Origin: Epinephelus fuscoguttatus
Taxonomy: Eukaryota; Chordata; Actinopteri; Perciformes; Serranidae
Length of the DNA stretch: 64,000 nucleotides
Direction: 5' to 3'
Assembly: GCF_011397635.1 (NCBI RefSeq)
Contig: NC_064759.1
Coordinates: 11,490,428 to 11,554,427 of the forward strand
Below the pieces are notes generated by a model. That model searched no databases. It saw only the letters and a program-made list of their open reading frames with translations, and was not told the DNA's origin. Each line of letters starts with the position of its first letter. Within the stretch, counting starts at the first letter, position 1. Made by a program: the position numbers and the translations under genes. Shown one piece after another: positions 11,365 through 22,642 of this stretch.

Positions 11365-12078
11365 GGGGGAGTAGTTATTGGACACACTGTAGCTCATAAA
11401 GCCTTTGCAGTATCAATATAAACTTTCTCTACAGCTACAGAGGTAGGGGATTTTACAGCAAGTCGGCACTTTTTATTTTCATTTTGCAAAAAATAAAAAG
11501 CTTTTATTTTTGCAATATACAAAAAAGAAAAATGGTCGTGATACTCCCGTTTATGTGCCAATGTATAGATTTATGTACAATACAATGGTCTAAAAATCAG
11601 TGTTATACACTCCCAGGGGAAACAGAACATTTACAAGTTCATTCAAAGTCATCCAAGATTATTTTTCCACTCGGCGGTTGAAATTCACACAACAGCCATC
11701 AGACAGTTAATTGGATTTTGGAGCTGAGGTGGTGATAAAATTTCAAGTCTGAGTCACAGGTTCAAAGATACACACAAACACACACACACATACTCACACC
11801 CTTAAGCACAGTGAGGCATTGAGTTGCATCACCAGCAGCAGTGTGAATGGATGGGTGCAATCATTACACTCACACAAACACACCATGGGTAGGTAGGTAT
11901 GAATAGATGGTCTGTCTCGTATTGGTGAGATTGGTTCCATCTGTCGTGGAGAGGGTTGCAGGGTCACATCCCTCCTATTACATCTCTCTCTGTCCAGTGA
12001 CACTTCATTCACCTGAATGTAGCACTGCAATGGATGGAGCTAATCTGAGCAACAGAGAGATAGGAAGGCAAGTAAAAG

Positions 12079-12080
<2 letters not shown>
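9561..12080. other. Gene-free stretch with microsatellites
   Basis: Contains (CA)n at 11182-11220, (TG)n at 11327-11362 and a short CA tract near 11770. The short phrase GCTGCGTTCCATTTAG...CTGTGCATGCTGGCTCACTG at 10040-10090 resembles 5254-5304 (minus-like wording GAATTCCATTTAGCGGC...TTGTGCATGCTGGCTCACTG), so these are probably copies of an old dispersed repeat. No exon recognised. Confidence 0.5.

Positions 12081-12136
<56 letters not shown>
12081..12136. repeat. (GATA)n microsatellite, left half
   Basis: Fourteen GATA units. The repeat continues at 13704-13736 on the far side of the Tc1 element, showing that one GATA tract was split by the insertion. Confidence 0.95.
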
Positions 12137-13701
12137 CACTGAACAAAAATATAAACGCAACACTTTTGTTTTTGCTCCCATTTTTCATGAGCTGATCTAA
12201 AACATTTTCTATATACACAAAAGACCATTTCTCACAAAAATTGTTCACAAATCTGTCTAAATCTGTGTTAGTGAGCACTTCTCCTTTGCCGAGATAATCC
12301 ATCCCACCTCACAGGTGTGGCATATCAAGATGTTGATTAGACAGCATGATTATTGCACAGGTGTGCCTTAGGCTGGCCACAATAAAAGGGGGGGGGGTCA
12401 GAAAACCAGTCAGTATCTGGTGTGACCACCATTTGCCTCACGCAGTGCAACACATCTCCTTCGCATAGAGTTGATCAGGTTGTTGATTGTGGCCTGTGGA
12501 ATGTTGGTCCACTCCTCTTCAATGGCTGTGCCAAGTTGCTGGATATTGGCAGGAACTGGAACACGCTGTCGTATACGCCGATCCAGAGCATCCCAAACAT
12601 GCTCAATGGGTGACATGTCCGGTGAGTATGCTGGCCATGCAAGAACTGGGATGTTTTCAGCTTCCAGGAATTGTGTACAGATCCCTGCAACATGAGGCTG
12701 TGCATTATCATGCTGCAACATGAGGTGATGGTCGTGGATGAATGGCACAACAATGGGCCTCAGGATCTCATCACGGTATCTCTGTGCATTCAAAATGCCA
12801 TCAATAAAATGCACCTGTGTTCGTTGTCCATAACATGCACCTGCCCATACCATGACCCCACCACCACCATGGGCCACTCGATCCACAACGTTGACATCAG
12901 CAAACCGCTCACCCACACGACGCCACACACGCTGTCTGCCATCTGCCCTGAACAGTGAAAACCAGGATTCATCCGTGAAGAGAACACCTCTCCAACGTGC
13001 CAGACGCCATCGAATGTGAGCATTTGCCCACTCAAGTCAGTTAAGATGATGAACTGCAATCAGGTCGAGACCCCGATGAGGACGACAAGCATGCAGATGA
13101 GCTTCCCTGAGACGGTTTCTGACAGTTTGTGCAGAAATTCTTTGGTTATGCAAACCGATTGTTGCAGCAGTTGTCTGGGTGGCTGGTCTCAGACGATCTT
13201 GGAGGTGAACATGCTGGATGTGGAGGTCCTGGGCTGGTGTGGTTACACATGGTCTGCGGTTGTGAGGCTGGTGGGATGTACTGCCAAACATTCCATGCCA
13301 TGCCAATATTCAATTCACGGGCAACAGCTCTGGTGGACATTCCTGCAGTCAGCCTGCCAATTGCACGCTCCCTCAAAACTTTCATTTTGCCACATCTGTG
13401 GCATTGTGCTGTGTGATAAAACTGAACATTTTAGAGTGTCCTTTTATTGTGGCCAGCCTAAGGCACACCTGTGCAATAATCATGCTGTCCAATCAGCATC
13501 TTGACATGCCACACCTGTGAGGTGGGATGGATTATCTCAGTAAAGGAGAAGTGCTCACTAACACAGATTTAGACAGATTTGTGAACAGTATTTGAGGGAA
13601 ATGGTCTTTTGTGTGTATAGAAAATGTTTTAGATCTTTGAGTTCAGCTCATGAAAAATGGGAGCAAAAACGAAAGTGTTGTGTTTATATTTTTGTTCAGT
13701 G
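12137..13701 (-). mobile_element. Tc1-like DNA transposon, complete with TIRs and TA duplication
   Basis: The ends are CACTGAACAAAAATATAAAC on both strands, and the inverted repeats extend for about 255 bp (12137-12389 against 13441-13701). TA lies at both borders (12135-12136 and 13702-13703), as expected for the TA duplication of Tc1/mariner. Length is 1565 bp, normal for the family. It holds one transposase gene on the minus strand, broken (see next entry). Insertion was into a GATA microsatellite. Confidence 0.95.
12410..13385 (-). pseudogene. Tc1-like transposase, DD34E, inactivated
   Basis: Cut-and-paste transposase that would bind the element's inverted repeats. The amino end at 13385 (MKVLRERAIGRLTAGMSTRA) is a paired-like helix-turn-helix. 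A frameshift near 13300, apparently from a deletion of about 45 bp in this binding region, moves the frame to the one open at 13306-13037. That frame stops at a single TGA (13037-13039) and then stays open to 12410. The catalytic triad is intact: Asp in FTDES (about 12970), Asp in HDNAQPH (about 12700), and Glu in SPIEHVWD (about 12600), with exactly 34 residues between the second Asp and the Glu. This spacing is diagnostic of Tc1. The C-terminus GGHTRY is present. So the catalytic domain is well kept, but the deletion and the stop make this copy inactive. Confidence 0.95.

Positions 13702-13703
<2 letters not shown>

Positions 13704-13736
<33 letters not shown>
13704..13736. repeat. (GATA)n microsatellite, right half
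   Basis: Continuation of the GATA tract interrupted by the Tc1 element. Confidence 0.95.
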
Positions 13737-13844
13737 TTTATATTGTGATGATGCTGTGGTTAATGTGTGGATACGTTCAGGCACAAAAAACACTTGGTTC
13801 AGGTTAGAAAAACATGTTTTCGGCTTTGGTAGCTAAAAACACGG

Positions 13845-14460
13845 CCAGAAATGTCTCGACCTTTTGTTAAAAAAAACACCCGCATTTGTTGCAACATGCA
13901 CAGCTGTTTTGACTTTAAAACAAAACAGGTTTGCTCAGTACAATCATGGAAACTGGAAACGTCGCGAACTGTCATTAAAAAATACCTGCTTTTGTCACTA
14001 CAAACATGGCTGGAAATGTCCCAACCTCTCATCAGAAAATACCTGCTTTTGTTGCTACAAACATGGATGGAAATGTCCCGAACTCTTATCAAAAAATACC
14101 AGCTTTTGTCTTTACAAACATGCCTGGAAAGGTCCCTATCTCTCGTCAAAAAATACCCACTTTCGTCACTACAAATAAGTCTGGAAATGTCCTGACCTCT
14201 CATCAGAAAATACCAGCTTTTGTCATTACAAACATGGCTGGAAATGTCCCAACCTTTCATTAAATTATACCCATTTTGTGGCTATAATTTTTATTAGGAT
14301 AAATACCCTGTCTAGTTGATATAAACATAACTGGAAATGTCCTGACTTTTCATTAAGAAATACCTGCTTTTTTTCACCAAGCCCATATACATGTTGCCTA
14401 AATCATCTTAGAAATGTTTATCTTTGCAGAAACATGAAATGCCAACATTTTATTCTGGCA
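13845..14460. repeat. Minisatellite, 57-bp unit, with element end motif
   Basis: The anchor ACATGG or a variant recurs at 14004, 14061, 14118, 14175 and 14232, exactly 57 bp apart, with decayed units on both sides (13845-13990 and 14290-14375). Other constant parts are CTGGAAATGTCCC and CATCAGAAAATACC. Because 57 is a multiple of three, several frames stay open across the array in both directions (for example 13799-14260 minus), but these are repeat translations and not genes. The right side ends at AATGCCAACATTTTATTCTGG (14439 onward), the same end motif as the 5670-6963 element. Confidence 0.9.
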
Positions 14461-16271
14461 GGTGAGCTGCACATACTGTACATTTCACTCTGTTATATAG
14501 GGAGAGAGTTTCAGGCCAGATCCCATTTATAAACCTGGCAGTTTAATGTTGCCTTGCTACAGTCGGTGGCAAGATTACTATTCTGAAAGATGTAGCTTAT
14601 AAATTTGTAATCATTTAATACAATCAATAAAACTGTTTGTAAAAGCATTTAAACTGGCCATTTACTGTAGTCATTGTACAAATCTAAAGTGAATGTAATC
14701 TCCTGTTGCTAGACATGAGGGTATTAGCCCCAGGCTATATGTGGTTTCAGAATAACAACATTAAAGTGCCAGAAGCCCCACTTCCTGGACCTCAAACAGG
14801 CTTAGATGAAAGTCAACAGATAATGTAATAGCCATTGTGTTTTTTTCTACAGGCACAGCATGCAGCTTCTACACATACAAACAGGCCTGAAACAGTACCT
14901 CCATGTCAACTCTCTAAAGAAACAGTAGGCTCAGCAAATGGATGAGGGCGGGGGATGACACAGACATACAAGGAGAGAGACGGATAGACAGAGTAAGATG
15001 GACTGACAGAAGTGTTATCAATCAAAGACCGAAGCAGAGTGCTAATCCTACAGCCAACAGAGATAGAGCAGGAGCCAGGTGAGGAGACAGAAGACAGGAT
15101 AGGTGAGGAGGGGAGATAGGAACAGGACAGGAAAATGGAGAGAGGGAGAAAGACGGAGAGGAGACGGTGAATGTGGCCCACTGAAGGACAATCATTGTCT
15201 ATCAACATGAAGAATTACCTTTCTCGCTGTCCCTTATGCCCACACGTGAGTGCACATACACACACGGGGGAACAAGCTGACCTGTGAGGGAACACTGATT
15301 GAATCTTCAGTGGGATTAACAGGGATTTAGCCCAGTGTAATGATATCTGAATGAGTTGATTAGCTATCTGATGACACTTTGCTGTTTGACCTCTACAGCC
15401 CAATAACAACTGGCAACTCCTTCGCTGAGGCTGCATTCAAACGGCGAGAGACAGAAAACTCATATGGAACTCCTTGAGGCGGCGAAATGAACCATGAAAC
15501 TGTGTCACTGTGTGTGCAGCCGTGGCATGATCAGTTATGGTTATAGATCAGTTTTCATGTGGTTTGTCCCTGTTAAGACAGGGACAAATCACACAAGCAG
15601 TGACAGAGTACGACCATGAAGGTGGCGAAGGGCAAAAGCTTCCCAAGAAGGCAAAAGTACAAAAACAAATATAGCTACGAGGCGTGATTTAAGACGGCCA
15701 CACACATGAGGAAATTGTGATGATGTTAAAGGGGGAAACAGCTGCTTCAAAATCACTCGTGCTCCACCTCTTAATACAGTTCAGCGATTGGACTATTTCT
15801 TGACAAGGCACAGTAAAATCCAGTAGCCTCTGCTGGTTGCCTGGAAGATTCACAGTGACAGTCCAAAGTAAGCGTATTTTTCAAAATAGGAAAATATTTC
15901 CTTTAATGGAAGAAGAAAACACCGTCTTCATGATAGTAAAAAAAAACATGCTGTATTAATAATAAACCAACTGTGAGACCATAAAGATGGTGAAAATGGT
16001 AGTGTACTGCATGCAATACATTTCGAGTAGACTGTCAAGCAAAAGTTTAAAGCTGGAGTAGGAGACTTTTACAAATGCCATAGGGAAAGCTTTCTTTATT
16101 TTGCATAATACTGAAGTTGTGATGTCTGTGGCAACTTTCCCGCGCTGGCGCAATGGAAGTGATGCATTTTATGTCAACCAGCCAGAGCTTAAGAAGGCAG
16201 GAAGAGAGGAGAGACCATCAGGAAGGAGCAGCAGCGTAGAGTTTGACCACAGCTATAGTGGAAAATCCTAA
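14461..16271. other. Gene-free stretch; possible conserved block near 15.3-15.4 kb
   Basis: No coding exon recognised. At about 15305-15400 a non-repetitive block has GATTAACAGGG, TAATGATATC and TTGATTAGC motifs. A hairpin GTTTGTCCCTGT/ACAGGGACAAATC lies at 15560-15590. A purine-rich GGAGA tract covers 15060-15170. At 16048-16078 the wording AAAGCTGGAGTAGGAGACTT resembles the start of the dispersed repeat seen at 19.37 kb. Confidence 0.4.
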
Positions 16272-17037
16272 CTGTTTGTTCAAACCAACAGCGACCAGAG
16301 CTTCCAAAACAGTGGAAGTCATTCATTTTCAATCAGGCGACCTGGTCGTCAGCCGCGCGTCTTGGGCGACCAAAGCGACCGGAGCGGATCCGGAGGGGAG
16401 TTAAAACTCGTTTAACTTTATGAGTTCTGATGCGGTTCAGCGACAACCAATCGGAATGCTGACATGCTTTGATGAAGCGGGTCCCAGAGAACAGGCCATG
16501 TAACTTTGGTTCCTACAGCACACTTGTTCCGCCAATGGATACTGAGAAGTTTATTACTTGCGTTCGCGCCCACTCCATCCTTTATAATGTGTCGCTGTTC
16601 GGTTACAGAGACCAAAATAAAAAGAATGAGGCTTGGGACCGTGTTGCAGACGTAGTTGGTTGGCCTGGTGAGTTTTAAAGTGTGTAATGTTCGTAATAGA
16701 GGAGAGAATTGAAGGCTAATATTGCGACATAGCATGCAAGTCTTCCTTGCTTGGTTTGAATGGGATGACATACATTTTCTGTTTTCATTGACCAAACATA
16801 TTTTTCTGTTGGCCAACTATGAGCTTTTTGACTCGACAACAGCAAGCAGCAACTACATTGCTTTCAAGCCAGTAGTCCGCTTTGCGACTCCTTTAAATTG
16901 ACAAGCACGATTGTACGGATGATTCATGTGATGAGCGACTAGAGCAACCAGCTGCCAGAAGTATTTTTGACAGTCGTGCTTCTTGGGCGTCTGCGAGAAA
17001 CTTTATCTCTTTGGAAGCTTCTGGTTTGAACGTACAG
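16272..17037 (+). mobile_element. PIF/Harbinger-type element with MADF exon
   Basis: The ends form an inverted repeat: CTGTTTGTTCAAACC at 16272 and, from the minus strand at 17037, CTGTACGTTCAAACC. Both are followed by AAGC-like wording. The trinucleotide TAA is duplicated at both borders (16269-16271 and 17038-17040), as expected for PIF/Harbinger, which duplicates TWA. It carries one MADF-domain exon but no DDE nuclease, so it is a deletion derivative of about 766 bp. Confidence 0.8.
16535..16667 (+). pseudogene. MADF-domain exon of a Harbinger accessory protein
   Basis: The first exon starts at ATG 16535 (MDTEKFITCVRAHSILYN) and reads 44 residues to a consensus donor (CCTG|GTGAGT at 16667). 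The pattern is that of the MADF (Myb/SANT-like) DNA-binding domain: an early Phe-Ile and Val-Arg, then His-Ser-Ile-Leu-Tyr, a Tyr-Arg-Asp...Lys-Lys-Asn-Glu-Ala-Trp core, then Val-Ala. Harbinger elements encode such a Myb/MADF protein, which helps carry the nuclease to the nucleus and DNA. An in-frame ATG at 16469 exists, but the domain starts at 16535. No second exon is seen before the element's right end at 17037, so the gene is truncated. A captured host MADF gene is the less likely alternative. Confidence 0.7.
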
Positions 17038-19364
17038 TAAGAAATGTCCTAGAAATTTTTCTGGGGTGGATGCTCCTACAGTTGGTAACTTTTATAAAAA
17101 TGTCAATCAGGAGGAAACTCGTTTCGGCTGCTTGTATCCACAACCTCATTCTTTCAGTCATTCTTTCAGACTATATATAGTCTGAACAAGTTAAAACAAA
17201 GTGAATTATGAAGTGTAAGCAGTCCTTGCTGTAAGACATCCATAAAGTGAATCCAGAAATTAAAGAGATGTTCATTACCTGGTGTGTGTTTAATATCAGC
17301 TGTGATCTAAAGACATAGCGTGGCGGTGCGGGAAGAGTCCTTCTGTCGTCTCCAGGCAGAGCTGTTGTTCAGAACTTGATTTAGATTTCAGCTGCTCTCC
17401 TCCCATCTCTAACACAGGGGTTATGTGAGGATTGTGGAGAGCAGAATTTGAGAGCACTTGGAGCTTTGCCCCTTTGTTCACATCTACCTGCACATTGCCA
17501 TTTGCTGCAAAAAGTGGATGTGACTGCTGTGACAGTTGGTTTCAGGAAGGAAGTTACAAAGTAGATTTTTTTTCCTTCACTTTTAAACCATCTGAACAAC
17601 ATTTCAGTGGAAGTATTCTTTAATTCTCACAGATGTCTGTGTCTGGAGATCAACTTCTGCTGCTTGTTTGTGCACAGTTATGTTGGAAGATGATTGTTAA
17701 ATGAATGTGATCAGTCCACATGTGCCTAAAGCTGATCACAGTCTTTAGCGAGGTGCTCAGTGTCATGTTGTTGACGCTACCGAAACCACACACTGGAGCA
17801 AAATAGTTTAAATGGTGAAGCAGCATCCAACAATTTCAGTCTGTTGTGTCTTTGTTAACAGGGAGTAAAGTTCGCTGTGCGACTTCTGCTGTGCCAATAG
17901 GTCAAAAACATAAATATGAAAGTTCCCCTGCTGGCTCAGCAGGCACCAGAGTTGGTCTATCGATCAGCTCACCAGAGCTGGTGGTGCAGTCCATTTCTCT
18001 GACTTGACATTTGAGGGTAGTTCTCATGAATTTTTCTCATATATTTTGAGAGTTAAGACACGTCAGATGAGTAATGCATCACGTCGTCTATCAACTTTTA
18101 CCCAACTTGTTGTAAAATCCTCGTCCTCATGTCCGTACAGTCGTGACAGCTTCTCCCTGGATGTGACGGTGCGCTGAGTCATGTTGGACAATGACGTCAT
18201 GGATCTGATCTGCTCATTTAATTTCAGCTAAATCAAATGTGCTTCATATATCCTTGTCCACCAAATACCAGACGTTAGATATGTTGATGATGGTGCTTTG
18301 GTTGCTCTGTGTGTGTGTGTATAGTCAATACGTTCGATGTGAGAGGAGAAAATCAGTCCTGTAAAAACTGCATGTACTGGGAAGTGAAATAAACGGTATA
18401 ATTAGTGTGTGTAGGCATTATATAGCACAGATGCCATCTCCATCATCACTAAAATGTGTCAGTGACAAAAACCCGAGGGCAGACAGGACCTAAATGAGCA
18501 CCAAGATGACATTAGTTCACAGAGTGCATCTCCCCAGTGTCGGAGAAACTTGCCTGCAGAAGTTCAGCAAAGTATACATGGGAAAAGAAAATCTACGGAG
18601 GAGTAACTCGTCGCAAAGTGCGTGTGTGTGTGTGTGTGTGTGTGTGTATGCGGTCTCTGAGAACACACATCCTGTGTAATGCAGCAGGTGCCAAATCCTC
18701 CATCAAGGGAAGATGAGACATTTTATGCACACCACAATCAATTTCTTAATGATGGTTATTATAGGATTGAACTGTAGTCCTAAATTGCTTACATCCATTT
18801 CCGTTTCCGTGCTAAAATTAGTAACGATCATAATGATTCAGTCATCAGCCTGTTTAAATTAGTGTGCTCGTGTTTTTATTATCGTTTATCATGGATGCTA
18901 TATATCACCTTTATGAAGGGGGGGGGGGGGGGGTCAGCTAAACTACAACAGTATGTGTATTAATTACATCATCACTTGCTGACCCAGTTCACTTGATTTA
19001 TGATGTCTTTTAGAAGTTGTTAGTATTTATCAGTCACCTGCTGATGTGTGGCGGGTAGTCAGAGCTCTGACTGAATATATTTGTATTCTCCTGCATCATT
19101 ACAGGTGGATAAATCCCAGACTTTGCTCAGATATTGGACACACTAATGTGACCTGGGTGACTCACTCTGGGACTGGGACATTGAAGCCACTCAGCAAGGT
19201 TGGATGGGAGAACAAGCGAGCTGTGGCGCACCCTGGTGGTGACAGAGTGTGACTGAAAAGACAGGTGCACCTGCAGGATTTTTTGTCTGCCTAATGAGTG
19301 GAAATGGCTCATATACTGCAGGTTAGTCTGTATTTATCATTTTGGAGTTGATAGACTCAGTTAA
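17038..19364. other. Gene-free stretch with TG tract and G16 run
   Basis: Contains a fragment of the CTACAGTTGGTAACTTTTAT dispersed repeat at 17077-17096, a perfect 22-bp palindrome at 17165-17186, a (TG)n tract at 18621-18648 and a run of 16 G at 18918-18933. No exon recognised. Confidence 0.5.
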
Positions 19365-19600
19365 ATCTACAGTGGGTATCTTTTATGAAAATAACTTACT
19401 GTCATATTTGCTGCTTCATCCACAAAGTAGAACATGAGACTGGTTTTGCATTTGAATCCACCGCAGCTGTTTGAAAACAACCGATCAGACCTGAGGCGTC
19501 TCTAACACAGCTGTTATGTCAATCACTGTTTGTGAACTGCAGTCAAACTGATCAAATATGAATCAAGATTCTGTTACTGCATTGCCTATTTCTCCCCTCA
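19365..19600 (+). repeat. Dispersed repeat, family also at 50.4 and 53.1 kb
   Basis: Shares with 50445-50735 the ordered blocks GTCATATTTGCTG, ACAGCTGT...CAGT...TCACTG, and AATATGAATCAAGATT.TGTTA followed by TTGCATTGCCTATT-like wording. Diverged and without coding capacity. Confidence 0.6.
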
Positions 19601-19824
19601 AATGTTTTCAGAAACATTTTTTAGTGTACTGTTTAGCTGTGAAATGAGTCAGTTTGCTCCGGCCAGTGGATGGTGCTGTGTTTTGGCTCGACTGTTTTCA
19701 ACATGGCAGTCCGATCACAAAGTTTTCATTTTACAGAGCACTTTACATGGAGCCAAAATGAATACAGAATTACGTAAAGTGTTTGCGTCTGTTTATGAGT
19801 TGTAAGAAATCATAAATCATCTTT

Positions 19825-20500
19825 TAAAGCCTTGACACACCAAGCCAACGGTCGGCGTCTGCAGCCCTCGTCGGTGCAGTGTGTCCCTCGTGTTTTTTTC
19901 TGCCAGTTCATTCAGTTAAATCGGCGTCCGTTCCGTGCAGTGTGTCCTGCACCATGTCAGCTTTTTTTCTGCCAATTCACCATGTTGAATCAGTAACTGC
20001 CACTCCAAATCCCGTCACTGAATGAAATCACTCTGATTGGCAACTCAGCTCACACGAGAACAGGAGTGAGGATTGTAAACAAAGAGCTAAAGTCAAGAGG
20101 CAGTGAGACCAAAACAAACTTGTTACGTAAGATGAGACTGTTTTTCTTTAGCATTAAGATCTTTAGCAGAAACACTTTGTGATGGTTTGTGTTATTGTTC
20201 ACTCGTGTACGGTAAATATGCTCTGTTCTTTCAGAATTGGATTGTGTTGTTAATGTGCTAACTGGCTAACGAGCGTCAAGATGGTCTTTCTGCGTCCCTT
20301 TTTCTTTGACAAATACAGCCTGCTGGTGTGGAGAGTTATTTCCTCTGACGCAGGTGCAGAACGTATGTGCTGGTTGGCTGTTGGCTGTAGTCTTTGCAAT
20401 GTATTCATGTGCCACTTTTTTTTGGCTGAGACATGGCAACGTGAGGTGACAGAGCAGGGGCCGTCATGGCAGCTAGTTCACTGAAATCAGTGTGGAGTAG
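19825..20500. repeat. Probable old DNA-element remnant
   Basis: Begins AAGCCTTGACACACCAAGCC and contains two copies of GTGCAGTGTGTCC (19875 and 19935), each close to TTTTTTTCTGCCA.TTCA. Right boundary and family are unclear. Confidence 0.35.
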
Positions 20501-21456
20501 ATGTTACACAGTGTAAGCTAGCTTTGCCTTTGTAAAGTAGCAAGGCCAGCCAATCGCTAACTAACACACAAAACTTAGATGGCTGTCAGAGATGTCAGAG
20601 ATATGATCAAATCACTTCACTACAAGACAGCCCTCTACACATCTTTCCTAACCCTTACCACAGTGTGTCTGCAGCTACTTGCGTTATCCCATGTGTGTAA
20701 CAGGTGTTCCACATGTTTTATTTCTCAATTGCTTGCTTGCTAGTAAAGAGGATTAGTGTATCATTACAGATGGAAAACGCCAATTTAGTTTCAGCGTACA
20801 AAGTCACACCCATAATTTACCCAAGTCACCATGGGGGTTAGGAATAAGGTGGATAAAAGTTAACAACTGCAGCTTTATTGTGATAAATATTCATATAGAC
20901 ACTCGTACAAGGCAACAAAGCACAGGTTTATATCACCACACTTTAGGGGACTTGTCATAATAACGTTCAAATCCTAACCCTCAGCCCTAAACACAAACAG
21001 ACTTTGTTGGACACACAGCGAAGATGCCCCAAAACACACACACACACACACACACACATGCAGACACACTCTAGCAGGTCGTGTGCTTAGGTAGCAGAAA
21101 GCCCTGGCACCGTTCATTAATCACTGTGTTGAGGTTTTGATGCCACAGCAGGAATGGAAATGCTGGTCCAACTCTCATAGATATACTATACTGCCTTCAT
21201 CAGCTTCAACAAAGTCCAGAGCTGGGAGAGGTAACACTCTGGCATGAGGCAAGACTGGTCATCTTCAGAAATACTGATATGTTTGTATTTCTGGAACATG
21301 TCACCCACTGAGACAGCGTCACTCATTTATGTGATTTTAATAGCTTTTAGGCAACACTGGTATCTTATGGCACAGCATTTTTATTGGTAACATATACATT
21401 TATCAGACTAATATTTCCTGTTTACAACTAGTTTAAAATGCTGCTGCCCTGACCCG
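20501..21456. other. Gene-free stretch
   Basis: Only a CA tract at 21032-21058 stands out. No exon recognised. Confidence 0.5.
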
Positions 21457-21460
21457 TTAA

Positions 21461-22039
21461 AGGCGCTGTATGTAAGAATGTGGCCAAAATGGTTACTGCA
21501 CTCAAATTCAAAATACTGCCGCAAGTCGTGTCCGCCCCCCCTCCCCTATAGTTTCGAGGTTGCTGGACAGTGGCACTCTGGAGACTGATTTGTTTGCCCA
21601 TGGGCGGCTGCTGTGGCAGGGCCGCGTCGCTGCGTCTTTGATCTTCAGTTTTCCAGCGGACCGTTTGAGCAAGTCCAGCTTCTCTGCTGCTAACGCTGCT
21701 GCCGGGATACAGCTGAGGAGACTGCCAATGCTATGTACTGGGACACTGCTAATGCTGCTTGCTGTGCTGCTGTAACTCAGTCGTAACTGTAACTGATGCT
21801 GAGACTCTACTGACTGTGTGACTGGTAGACGGCGGTGGGTGGTGCAACAGGTCAAAACACAAATTCAAAACATAAACATGATTTGCGGACTGTAAAAATG
21901 TTTTTTAAATGCAAATATTCTGGCTGTACTATTGTTGTCGGTGAGATCAGTATGTTATATGAACATTATTCCTTAGTCTCTGTGACATGTTAGGAGGATT
22001 TTATGACTATTTGCTTTAGATTTCTTACATATAGCTCCT
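21461..22039. mobile_element. TTAA-flanked non-autonomous element (MITE)
   Basis: The ends are AGGCGCTGTATGTAAGAAT and, from the minus strand, AGGAGCTATATGTAAGAAAT. Each is directly preceded by TTAA (21457-21460 and 22040-22043). TTAA duplication is typical of piggyBac and Kolobok elements. Open frames inside (21508-21855 minus) have no recognised domain. Confidence 0.75.
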
Positions 22040-22215
22040 TTAACAAGGTCCAAGAAACTTCGAAATCCATATAATTGTCTATGGCCACCATCCCTGCCGC
22101 CTGCCCCACTCGGACTTTCGCCACCTTAACAGTTGTTCTTGTCACACTACGTTCCCCCTAATGCCACCGATCGCCATTAAACTACAGCGGCCCCCTGCTG
22201 TGTATCATGTCAACA

Positions 22216-22300
22216 TTAAAGGACAGCTTTCTTTTTTTGTCACTGTCTGATGCTGTAAGTCACTGCCAAAGCACCGGATTTTGACCACTTTGTGAGACCG
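22216..22300 (+). repeat. Dispersed repeat fragment, inverted relative to 24.18 kb
   Basis: CTGTAAGTCACTGCCAAAGC and CACCGGATTTTGAC are the inverse of 24180-24215. Confidence 0.6.
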
Positions 22301-22379
22301 GGCTCAGTTTGTCCATTTTAGACTACCATAGAAACATGGCGGTGCAACATGGCAACGTCTAATGAATGAGGACCCGCTC

Positions 22380-22602
22380 ACATGTTTTTTTTTTTTCCTA
22401 GGATGGTGAAGGCAAGACCCGACCTACTCTGCCTTACTCTGCCTCCGACTGACTTACCCTGACATTCTTACACTAACCCTAACCAAACTCATTCCTCATG
22501 CCTAAACCTAACCAATCCAGCCAAAAAAGGCAATGACTGCCAGCCAATCAGAGGGAGAGTAGGGTGAGTCATGCCTTCACCATCCTAGGAAAAAAAAATT
22601 GC
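22380..22602. mobile_element. MITE with CCTAGGATGGTGAAGGC ends and 9-bp duplication
   Basis: The inverted ends TTTTTTCCTAGGATGGTGAA (left) and the reverse complement of the right end are nearly identical over about 40 bp. The host 9-mer GACCCGCTC is duplicated on both sides (22371-22379 and 22603-22611). The uninterrupted host sequence can be read in the related copy near 28515-28530. No coding capacity; an 8-9-bp duplication suggests a hAT- or Mutator-type mobiliser. Confidence 0.8.
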
Positions 22603-22642
22603 GACCCGCTCCCTATGTAGATATAAACGGCTCACTCTAAGG

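Noticed and set aside
12009..12302. Frames containing SIYLSIYL repeats
   Set aside because: Translation of the GATA microsatellite plus Tc1 end.
13799..14260. 153-residue minus-strand protein with 19-residue repeats
   Set aside because: It exists only because the minisatellite unit is 57 bp; all strands show similar frames.
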